DNA of 64,000 bases, taken from the NCBI GenBank assembly GCA_013115135.1, contig JABANP010000038.1, forward strand, positions 124,001 through 188,000, in the 5' to 3' direction. Under the pieces are notes generated by a model. It was not told where the DNA came from and did not search any database. It saw only the letters and a list, made by a program, of their open reading frames with translations. The stretch's first letter is position 1. Each line of letters opens with the position of its first letter. Both the position numbers and the translations under genes were made by a program. Source of the DNA: Perkinsus olseni. Taxonomy: Eukaryota; Perkinsozoa; Perkinsida; Perkinsidae. This document shows positions 21,154 to 30,583 of this stretch, one piece after another.

Positions 21154-23687
21154 TCACATTGATTGCAGAAACTTTTCTTGTGGTAACAGTCGAGCCTTCA
21201 CGATAGACTCAACATACTCCTGGCGACTGTTCCGATCCAGCCGCTTCCAGTGAGTGAAGCTGATCTCCTCTACGGGGTACCCCAGCCGCCTTAGAGAGTT
21301 CCGCCGCATCACGGCCTTCCCACATAAAGTATGGCTCGACCCTGACTCCTTGCCTATACTGCGGACGTAGTGCGACGGCCCATCGGCCTCGATGATCAGT
21401 ACAAGCCGCTGCTGATGGTGTGGAGGCCCATCGGTGACTTCATGACGAACCACTGCCAAGTCAACAATAACCCCTGGACACCCCAGATGAGAGAGGTCCA
21501 CCTCCGAGACCACTCTATAGTCGTCGTTGTTGCCCATTGCTCGTCTCATGCATTCAGTGACCTGGTCCTGGAAGGCGCTATCGACAACAGTGGCCTCGCT
21601 CCGGGCTGACTCTGCCGCTCTCCGGAACAGCCCGGCTACCAAAGGTGACGGGTCGAAGCCGTGCGAGGACGACCACAGGGAGACCTGGTTGATCTTCTGT
21701 AAGGCGACACTATCGAGCTCAGCCGTAGCGGCTGCCGATAGCAACACCTCCAGCACTCGCCGGTCGAAGACGTCCAAGGCTGCCAGAGACCACGCCACGT
21801 GGAAAGAATCGGCCGCCACGAAACGATACCGTCTGGAGCGAACCTGGGCTACAACTTCCTGTATCAACCCATCAGCATCACTGGAGGAATGGGAGTTGGA
21901 GGCTAGACCCCATAGGAGCATAGAGAGGTGGGCGCTGCTGATGCCGGGGCCGAGCAGGAGCTCTCTGGCCTCGCGGCAGCACTGCTCTTCAAGCACTTGG
22001 TGGGAGAACCGTAGTGTGGCTAGGGACCACGCCACCAATGCTAGCTCTTGCTGGTTGAAATGGCAAACGGTGTCAGGACTCTTCGCGAAGGCATCGAGGA
22101 ACTTGAGGAGGTCGGCAGAGTCCCAAAGGGAACCTTGCTGGGCCTCAGGGGTTGAAGCCGCGGACCACAGCAGCTTCACGAAGGCTTCAGTGTTGGCACC
22201 TCTCTCGGCGGCCCATCTCAAGAGAGGCTGGACACCTCGGAACGGCCGTCCGGCGATAGACCAAGCCAGTTGCCCAACGGCGTGGATGTGGGTGGCGTCT
22301 GCTGGCCAATCATGGATATCCTCTCGCACTCTCTGTAGTGCGCTATTGACGAAGGAATTCCCCAAGGCTTCCAGGCCACCTGTCTGGGCCAGAGCAGCCA
22401 TGCAGACAGCTAGGTCTTGGGCTGTGTACCCTAGGATTTGCTCCGGGGTGTGCGGCAAGAGGTACTCGGCCGAGGCGATGACCTCGTCTCTACTGAGGAG
22501 CAGGGCTGCTGACCAAAGTATGTTGGAGACCTCCTGCGGCGTGAACCCTCCTTGCCGAGCCTCCAAGACCAGACCCATCAGACTGCCCACCAGACAGGCC
22601 GCTGAGGCCTTCACCAGTTCGCCATGCTGCTTCGTCAACGTCGCTGATGCCCAGCAGCAACTAGCAATAGTCTGCGTTGAGATGCGCCCTCCCTGGGCAG
22701 CTCTCAGCGACGCCATCGCGACCTTGAAGATCTCATCATGAGGCGGTTGCGTGGCGACATAGGCGTAGCCGGAGAGGACGGACGCGCACTCTCTGATGCC
22801 GAAGTTAGCTAGCAGACCCGGATGCTCCCGAGCCTTTGAGAAAAGCTCTGTCACGTAGGCTGCGTCGGGGGCGAGCTTGCCAAGCGACCAGAAGATCATC
22901 GCCGTGGCCGATGCAGGCACAGTCGCGATACTACGCGACAACCACGTTGCTGCAGCCTCACGGAGGAAGGCTTCATCGCGGACCCCGGTGCGTGCAGCGG
23001 CCCAGCAGATATTGGACACAACTCCCCCAGCGGTACTGCCAACACCAAGCCGAGTCCGGCAGTGTAACATCACTTGGCGGACCTCCTCGTGCCAGTCTAG
23101 GTCCAGCTTCGCTATGGCGCATGCAACGTTGCTGAGTTGGCTCGAGGAAGCACTGTCGAGCAAAGGTGTGATGGAGGGCCTTAGCGTGGCCAGGAGGCGG
23201 GCACGCGAGGGAGTGGCCCCTCCGGCCATACCGATGGACCACAGGGTATCCGCCACCTCATTGATGGTTATACTAGTGGACTGCAGAGCTTCTGAGAGTT
23301 CATCACATAACGCATCGACAAGGTCGGGTTGGGTGTTGTGGAAGTGCTTGACTAGACGGTGCAGCGACGTGGCCAACAACTGCAGGCGGTGGGTGGTGGG
23401 AGGTGTGGGGCCTGTGGCCGAGGGAGGAAGGGCTGCTTGCTGGCAGATGGACAGTACATCTGAGAGAGGGCCGATGAGAGCAAGGAGGCCGACGGAGAGA
23501 TGACGAGGAGCTCACCAGACTTCTTTTTATGTCGACTGGCATCCAGTAGGACCTTCCGCAGCTGGAAGGGGTCACTAGTAGTTGAAGAGCAAGGCCTAGT
23601 GGCTACGGTAGCGGCTGCCGTAGCAAATGGCCGAGCCGATCGTGAGAGGGCACACCGTCGGACGGCTGCGGACGAGGTTGATGCCAT
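21154..23687 (-). CDS. RAP-domain protein 2, 809 aa, intact
   Basis: The best preserved member of the array. Exon 1, 23687-23516, encodes MASTSSAAVRRCALSRSARP, an Arg/Ser/Ala-rich mitochondrial-type presequence. Intron 23515-23412 (104 nt, GTGAGC..CACAG) is phase 1. Exon 2, 23411-21154, completes 810 codons including the stop, with no break. Helical repeats of about 38 residues fill the middle, with recurrent phrases such as VSNILWSAA and LALVAWSLATLRFSHQVLEE. The RAP domain is at the C-terminus: LIIEADGPSHYVRSI, then MRRNSLRRLGYPVEEISF and HW. Likely role: binding organellar RNA, perhaps fragmented mitochondrial rRNA (inference). Ends 28 nt before the start of RAP 1. Confidence 0.85.
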
Positions 23688-23797
23688 AAGGTCTAGCTGC
23701 AGTAGGGAGCGATCGAAGGCCGGCACCGGGGGAGGCTGCTGATGGAAGAGTTCCTCCTCAACTCGAAGTCGGTAGGGAGATGATGAAACGGTGGCGA

Positions 23798-26301
23798 TCA
23801 GAAACACTGCAATTTTGAGCTTACGCTGCAACGTCTCGCAAGAGGTCCGCTAAGGAATTCACCGCGGCGATGGCGTTGGGTGTTGTTCCAGTCGACTGTG
23901 CTGATGCTGAAGACCTTGTAGCCAGCCTTGCTGAGGATACGCCGACTGAGCTCGGTGTTGCCATTGTACTGCAGGACAGCCAGCTTTCCGGCACCAATCA
24001 ACTGCGAGAAATGGGAGTAACCGTCCACCTCGATAATGGCCAACACTCGGCCCTCAGCGTCGAGCAAGGCGAGGTCGACAAAGATTCCCCTCCAAGGGAG
24101 GGGGCAGCTCGTACTCATCACGAAGAGTGACCGCTGGCGCCATGACGGGGAGTACCCGTTGCAGCTCGGATCGGATCTCCCACTGCAAGGTGCTGCTACT
24201 AACAAGGCCACCGCCCGGCGCCCTCTGTCGTCGGGCGATCTGCATCAGCTGGGCTTCCTCGCTGGCAGTAGGCTCGAAGCCATGGCAGACTCTCGCCCAC
24301 AGAAGAGATCTATGAAGTCTGATAAGTGAGGCCCCTTGCTCTGTCCTTGGAGCCGCACTGGAGACAGGCCCCGCTCTGGCTAGTGCCTCTAGGAGATTCC
24401 GCAGTGCCTTCTGACTGTAGAAGTCGAACACAGCCATCGACCAGATAACTATGGTTACGTCTGCTTTGCGAGGCCTGAAGGTGCTGCTCTCGACTCGGTC
24501 CACGACAGTCCTAATTAAGTCGATGGCTGGCTGTGATCGGTGTGAACTGGATGTGATACCCCAAAGGACCATCGCCAGATGGCGGCTGTCGATTCTGCCG
24601 TCCATCAACATGCCCCTCGCCAATACACAACATCTCTCCTCCAACTCATAATGGGATAAGCGTAGCGTCCCCAAGGCCCACACCAACAGGGCAACATCTT
24701 GCTGTTGATACTGATGACCATCCCGAGAGCGGTATCGGTTAGCGAGGCCGCTAACGAAGGCTACAACAGAGGCCGGGGGCTCTCGCAAGGCGGAGGACTC
24801 GAACATTCTGGCAGTGGCCCAGAGTATCCGACTTTCACTTTGTGGCGTGAGCGCATCGGCATTGGCGATGGCCCAGTCAACGATAGGGAGCATAGTCCCC
24901 TGACCAGTGGACCATAGGGCATTCGAGATTTGCGAAACGGCTAGAATGTTCTGAGCCGTGGGCCGCCAAGTGCCAATGTCATCAACAACCACCTCAGTAG
25001 CTGCGCTAGTGAAGGCTGGAAACGCATCTAGAAGTTTGGCTTCTGTCAGGGAGCTCAGCACCGTGGCAATCTCCAGGGGCTTCCAACCTTCGGCGAGACA
25101 GCTTCCGTCGATGGGGCACTGGTCACTCGACAACAAGTGGCGGAAGGTCCGCTCCACCCACGGGCCGCCGTCGCTCGCCAGACCAACCGCCCAAGCGATG
25201 CTCGAGATGGCCCCGCTGGTGAAGCCGTCGAGGCCAGAGCTCACTATCAGTTCCGCTAGGTGACGAACGAACGCTAGTGGAAGATGCGAATCAGACTTAC
25301 TCGACTGGGCGACAGAGCCGGCGGCCCAGAACGCATTGCCGATGCTGTGTAGTGGGCATTGCCTGATGGTGGACTGGTCGAACTTGGCGATGCAGATCTT
25401 CCAGATTCGGGGATCCAAGGTTGATGCTGTCACATGACCGAAGGCCCAGAGGACCGACGCTAGCTCGCTTGTCTTGAAGTTATCCAAGTCCAGCTCCGAC
25501 GAGCACACATCGAACAGACGGACGACCTCGGACTGGTTCCTGGCAGTGGCACCAAGCGACGAGAGCACCAGAGCGTGGGCCTCGGCGCTGACGCCGGGCC
25601 GCCCTACACGACCCGCCCAGTCTACTGCAACTGCACTGGCAAATCGCCCGTTGCAGCCGCCCATACGACTGACGGCCCAGACGAAGGTCGCCAGCTCATC
25701 AGAGCCAACCGAGGCCAGGCCAACCCGATCGAGCATGGTGTTGATGGCCATATTGATCTCGGCATGCCAAGGCAGGGACAGCTTGTTGATGGCCCAAGCA
25801 ACATGGCGTAGTTGGAGGGGACCCATGTCGGGTATGGTCGCCAGCAGGTGTGGACGGAGTAGGTCTCTTAGTCGTGCAACGGCGGTCGGGGGTGACCTGC
25901 CCGCCACGCCGATCGCCCTCATAGTTTCGCCGATGCGCTTTGGCGAGAGCACGGAGACGTCGGTTGAGTCTCCCTCTTCGAGCCGCTGGGCCATGGACTC
26001 GCTCAAGGCGGTGAGAAGGGAGAGCTGCCGTGGGTCCTTCGGAACCTTCACGCACTTGATGAGAGCCGCAGCCAGCAGTGTGAACTTCGACTCGGACGAG
26101 GGAGCCCGGGGTATTGAGGATGTCCACTATGGCGGTGCAGGCTTGGACCCAGTTCCCTGAGGGGAGTGGCCAAGGTCACACCCGGGGCAGGATGGTGCTC
26201 TCACCTCGACTGCCGGAACTCAACAGCCTCCGGAGATCTTTCACTTGTCGAGAGGCGACTTCATTCGCCACCGCACAGCTGAGCAACCGACCAACATGCA
26301 T
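23798..26301 (-). CDS. RAP-domain protein 3 (frame break in RAP domain)
   Basis: N-terminal exon: ATG 26301, MHVGRLLSCAVANEVASRQ, an Arg/Ser-rich leader ending at a GTGAGA donor. Its junction to the main exon near 26110 is not settled. The main open frame runs from about 26100 to 24054 and holds helical repeats, including QQDVALLVWALGTLRLSHYE and HLAMVLWGITSSSHRS. The RAP domain continues in another frame: IFVDLALLDAEGRVL, IIEVDGYSHF, then YNGNTELSRRILSKAGYKVF and DW. The two frames are reconciled by removing one base at CCCC 24087-24090. A second slip near 23840 would give a C-terminus closer to its paralogues. Shares a 186-bp near-identical patch with RAP 4. Confidence 0.7.
24521..24706. 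repeat. Shared RAP patch, copy in RAP 3
   Basis: This 186-bp segment matches 27102-27287 at all but about six positions by eye, while flanking sequence of the two genes is clearly diverged. It encodes the repeat pair QQDVALLVWALGTLRLSHYE to SHRSQPAIDL. Confidence 0.8.
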
Positions 26302-26389
26302 ACCAAAACTTTCCCAATCTATCAGACAACGAGGAACCATGGGGCCATTAACCAGTACTCAACAAAGCACACGACAGTCACTCAGAAAC

Positions 26390-28830
26390 TCATCCCGGAA
26401 ACAACTCCCTCGAGCTGAGGGCATCGGAGACTTCATGGCGGATAAATTCAAATCTGTCTGCCCGATCCATGCTACGCCACTTCTCGTCTTCCTACGCAGA
26501 GTAGCCGGAAGCCAGCCTTACGAATGAGTTCATGCTTCAGCGCACTCTGACCGTTGTACTGTCTACCGGACACTCCCGAAGCACCAAGGACACTGACATA
26601 ATGATGTGGCCCGTCTACTTCTACCAGGAGACCTCGGCTGCCAGTCCGGCCGTCCACAAGGGCAGCATCAACAGCCAGGCCCGGCAGCTCTGGGGCAAGG
26701 TCAACCTCGGACACGACTTGAAACCCGGTGCTGGGCGACCGGGCTAGCACCCTCTCCAAGGTCCGGCAAACACCCGTTTGAAATTCCCCTTGGGCGTCGA
26801 CGCCCGACATCTGAGCCTCCTCGAGAGCCTCGGCGATGAGAGCAGCTTCCTGCGGAGTGTGCACGAAGCCATGGCAGAGTCTGGCCCACAGGTAAGCCCG
26901 GTGGACCTTACTCAGGCTGGCCCTCCTCTCCGCTGCCGACAGCCGACCCGAGCCGGTGGCAAAGGACGCTCAATAGGTGACGGAAAACTACCTGGTCATA
27001 GACGTCCGAGGCAGCCATGGCCCAGAGGACGACTCCGACGTCCGCAACGTCGAAGGCGATGCTTCCACTCTCCACCGCCAGGGCGGTGTCTTTAATTAGA
27101 TCGATGGCTGGCTGTGATCGGTGTGAATTGGATGTGATGCCCCAGAGGACCATCGCCAGATGGCGGCTGTCGATTCTACCGTCCATCAACATGCCCCTCG
27201 CCAATACACAGCATCTCTCCTCCAACTCGTAATGGGATAAGCGTAGCGTCCCCAAGGCCCACACCAACAGGGCAACATCTTGCTGTTCTAGACGCTCCCT
27301 GCGGCCATCGAGGAACCTCCTGGCCGCAGCACAGACCAACAGGACGACCGAGGACGACTGCTGCCCAGCACAGGCCTCCACCACCCCATCACACTTCGAC
27401 GCCGCCCAGAGTATCCTGCAGAGGGAACGGAGTCCAACCTCATCAGAATTGGCAGTAAACCAGTCAACGATCGCCTCCATCTCCGGGCCGCCCTCCGGGA
27501 CCATCGTCCAGGCCACTTGAGTGAATGCTCGGCCGTTAGCCGCAGTGCCGGGGACTGTCTTGGCTGCGGCAGCGAAGTACTGACGGGCCGCCGCTACGAA
27601 CTCTGGAAGGCTGTCCTTGAGCCCCAAGGAGCATACAGCAGCAAAGGTGTTGGCCAACTCCAACGACTTGAACTTGTCTATCGTCTCTCGTGATGAATTA
27701 TCAGCCAGCAAGTGCTTACAAAAATCGCCAACCCAAAGACAGTCTTGGCTGGCAGCTAGGGAGACGGCCCAGACCATATAGCTGACGCTGGAGGGCTGGA
27801 AGCCTCGCACACTACCGAGGACGACACACTGGGCCATCTGACGGATGAGCTCCAATGGAAGGCCGCTGCTGTGGCAGTTGTGGGAGAGTACACCAGCAGC
27901 CCAGAAGGCGTATCCAATAGTCTGCGTTGCGCAAGCTCCGACCCCGTCCGCGGACAAGGCGCCCAGCAGAGACTTCCAGATGCTTTCACTCGGGATTACG
28001 CCACCATTGTTGGCATAGACCCAGAGGATCTGTGAGAGCTCAGTGAAGGTGAAGGTGGAGTAGTCAAGGCTGTTGTTGGCAACTCGAAGGACCTCGGTAA
28101 TGACGTCCTCGTCCGCGGCCTTGCCGACAGCGAAGACCACCGCAGCATGAACATTGGACTTGAGGCCTCGCTGGCCTTCCGCTCGCTGCCTCCACGAAGC
28201 AGCCATCGACTTGGCGAAGGCTTCAATCCTCCAACCCGAGCTGGCAATAGTCCTAGCGAGGGACGCCAGGGCGAAGTCACTGAGCATGTCCAACCGGCGG
28301 TCCAAGTGGTCCAACAGCAGCTGCACCTCCACCCCTAATGGCTCCTTCAGTTTACACAATGCAGTGGTAGCTCTGTGGATCTCCTGCAAACTCATCTGTG
28401 GGGTCACGGAGGGTATGCGGGCCTTCAAGCCTTCGACGAGTCTTCTGACGGAGGGCCGGTGAGGCTTGCCAGCCGAGGCCAGCGAAACCAGCGCTGCTAC
28501 TACTTCGCTGGACGGTATTTCTTCTTCTGCCGAGCACAGGCGCTCAGTGGATGCCCAGCAGAGAGCATCGACTGTCTCCGCCATAACACTGAGTTTGGTG
28601 GAGGCAACAGCCCGTCCGGCAGCACACAGAAGGTCGGCCGGGAGGGCCGAGCCCGACGATAAAAGCTCTCGGCAGACCTCTTCAAACTCTGAGAACGGCA
28701 TTGGCTACTGAAACGAAGCACCTGGCCCCTTCCTACCGTGCTTGTCCGCATCGACTATCCGAGATCTCAGATCGCTTTGACGGCGAAGCTTTTGACGAGC
28801 AACAGCGCTGAGGCGACGAGACGGGCGCAT
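26390..28830 (-). CDS. RAP-domain protein 4 (two frame breaks)
   Basis: Exon 1 starts at ATG 28830 with MRPSRRLSAVARQKLRRQ, a strong mitochondrial-type presequence. Intron 28736-28689 (48 nt) joins DADKH to EFEEVCRELLSS in phase 1. The main exon carries helical repeats, including QQDVALLVWALGTLRLSHYE. It is interrupted by an apparent stop after GEEGQPE near 26918. A one-base change at the CCC run 26921-26923 restores the segment LSKVHRAYLWARLCHGF, matching RAP 3 (LIRLHRSLLWARVCHGF). The RAP domain follows: LLVEVDGPHHYVSVL, then YNGQSALKHELIRKAGFRLL. A second break near 26486 separates it from the expected WRSMDRADRFEFIRHEV tail, which would end at 26390. Upstream lies a divergent promoter region. 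Confidence 0.7.
27102..27287. repeat. Shared RAP patch, copy in RAP 4
   Basis: Partner of the patch at 24521-24706, same orientation, 2.6 kb away. The encoded peptides differ at a single residue (SSS versus SNS in the SHRS region). Recent gene conversion or unequal exchange is the likely cause. Confidence 0.8.
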
Positions 28831-29409
28831 AAAGAGACAAACTAAACGGGAGGGGTCACGACTTGTCGAGGGCTCAGTAAGCAGCATGCGCTGCTGGTAG
28901 CCCCACTATGCGAACTATTGTGTACGGCAACAGGACGCTGTCGGCATACTATGAGAAGCACCAACCGACCCTGTCGTATAGGGAATTTATCAACTCGAAA
29001 CATGATAGCGTCAAGGGAAAAGAACAGCAACAGCTACGACGACGATGGTGAACATGACACAACGTAGCAAGCAGCCAGACAACAGTGAGCACCACGCATT
29101 ATACCTTCCCGTCAATTGGGGTGTAGGCCTCACCTCAGCGGCCTACAACGACGAGGACAGCAGCCTTTCTATGAGCTCTCTCGCTCGCCCCGATCGGCCG
29201 ACGAGCGATAACTTCGCGCGGTGGTCATTTTCCATCCCAGTAGGACTAGGTCAGCATCTACCTGATACATTAGATGGCGTGTTATCACTGAGGAGTTGTG
29301 TAGAGGGTTGGGTACTAAGTCCGGAGATGATCACAGCTGTGACTAAGCCAACGATTGCCTGATCAGTGTTGACGACCTGCCCACTTGAATGCCTACTAGA
29401 CACCTCATC
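28831..29409. other. Divergent intergenic region
   Basis: Separates the start of RAP 4 (-) from the start of a small secreted protein (+), so it should hold promoters for both directions. A plus-strand open stretch at 29045-29362 has no recognisable motif and I do not call it. No clear TATA-like or repeated element was noted. Confidence 0.4.
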
Positions 29410-29781
29410 ATGAGAGCTTCGGCTGCTGCAGTTGCTGCATTCATTCCACACCTACCTCTCAGTCACGCAATAGGGGCCACTAACCTCCCCGCTGATGTAA
29501 GGACGGGTTGATGGTGATGTTCTTAGTTTAATAGCAGTAGAAGGGGTTGGCAAGTGTAGCGTGGAGAAGCCATGTTGCCTCCTCAGGACTTCCCTCACCG
29601 GAATCCTACCACTACACGGTTCGACCTGATGAACAGCACGGCTGTGTGCTCATACCACAATGGGGACTACGCCTCCAACCATACGGCATCATTATTCATC
29701 CGAGTTGGAGAGAAGTCCGTGCAGACTGACTACGTCCAATGCCCCGCTACCAAGGCCAGGAGCTCATTCTCACTAGCGTGA
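29410..29781 (+). CDS. Small secreted protein, about 93 aa
   Basis: Exon 1 (29410-29496) encodes MRASAAAVAAFIPHLPLSHA, a signal peptide, and stops at a GTAAGG donor. Intron 29497-29586 (90 nt, ..CCTCAG) leads to exon 2 (29587-29781), ending TGA. The total is 282 nt. The mature part contains two N-glycosylation sequons (NST and NHT), two cysteines and the hydrophobic strand ASLFIRVG. No family is recognised. A GTGAGG donor overlaps the stop, so splicing on to exons up to about 30118, inside the minisatellite, is an alternative; those pieces are Lys/Pro/Gly-rich. I favour the short form. Confidence 0.45.
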
Positions 29782-30033
29782 GGGGGAGATGATAGGCAGC
29801 AGCAACATCACGTTGATCTGACCATTCCTCAGTTACTGGGGACATCCCGCCGTTCGCAGCCATGCCTTCCATCGCCCACATACGGTCGACACTCACCGAT
29901 ATCCTCAGGGACCACCTCCCAACGAGGGCTTGGATCCCCTTAGAAAGCTAGACCAGTCGGGCCTTCGCCAAGAGTTGAAGGGACTGTTCAAGGCTGCTAC
30001 CCGTGTATCACACGGTCTTACACCCGACAACCC

Positions 30034-30267
30034 GGAAGGGTTACCCAAGGCAACCCGAAACCGGAAGGGTTACCTGCTGGGCAACCCGAAACCGGAAGGG
30101 TTACCTGAGGCAACCTGAAACCGGAAGGGTTACCCAAGGCAACCCGAAACCGGAAGGGTTACCCAAGGCAACCTGAAACCGGAAGGGTTACCTGCTGGCA
30201 CCCGAAACCGGAAGGGTTACCTGAGGCAGCCAGAAACCCGAGGGCTCACCCAAGGCAACCAGAAACC
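30034..30267. repeat. 29-bp minisatellite, 8 units
   Basis: Eight head-to-tail units of 28-31 bp. Each unit starts with GGAAGGGTTACC and ends with GAAACC. The interior alternates between CAAGGCAAC, TGAGGCAAC and TGCTGGCA variants. More degenerate units continue to about 30410, including an inverted repeat CAGAAACCGTTTCTG near 30360. There are no spacers between units, so it is not a CRISPR array. Confidence 0.9.
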
Positions 30268-30293
30268 GGAAGGCAATGTAATCGGCTTAGTGA

Positions 30294-30328
30294 GAAAGCG
30301 CGCAGGTATCGATCAGTTGGGCGCGCGC
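30294..30328. repeat. 35-bp GC-rich element, copy 1
   Basis: Starts GAAAGCGCGCAG, has a central TATCGATCAGTT, and ends GGGCGCGCGC. Its GCGCGC ends can pair with each other. The same element recurs at 30467-30501 with one difference. Confidence 0.8.
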
Positions 30329-30466
30329 AACCAGGAACCCGAAGGGTTACCCAAGGCAATCAGAAACCGTTTCTGGTTACCCAAGGCAACCATAAATCCA
30401 AAGGGTTACCCCAGGGCACTTTAATCGGCTCCGGATTCCGGAGTCCGGAAGAGGCGGCAGCAGTAG

Positions 30467-30501
30467 GAAAGCGCGCAGATATCGATCAGTTGGGCGCGCG
30501 C
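30467..30501. repeat. 35-bp GC-rich element, copy 2
   Basis: Second copy of the element at 30294-30328 (GCAGATATCG instead of GCAGGTATCG). Both copies are preceded, 15-45 nt upstream, by AATCGGCT, so the repeated unit may be larger. The second copy is preceded by a CTCCGGATTCCGGAG near-palindrome. Confidence 0.8.
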
Positions 30502-30583
30502 TAGATTTAGTGATTAGGACAGAGAATTTAGTGACAGCCGATGTTTGTGCCCTCCTGCAATCATCGCAAAAGAGTTTCTTCTC

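Noticed and set aside
21527..22741. Long 404-codon open frame on the plus strand
   Set aside because: It lies entirely opposite RAP 2, which has clear family motifs, and its own peptide is Ser/Arg/Ala-rich without motifs. A shadow of GC-rich coding sequence.
30034..30267. Regular direct repeats that could suggest CRISPR
   Set aside because: Units abut without unique spacers and the context is eukaryotic; a minisatellite.
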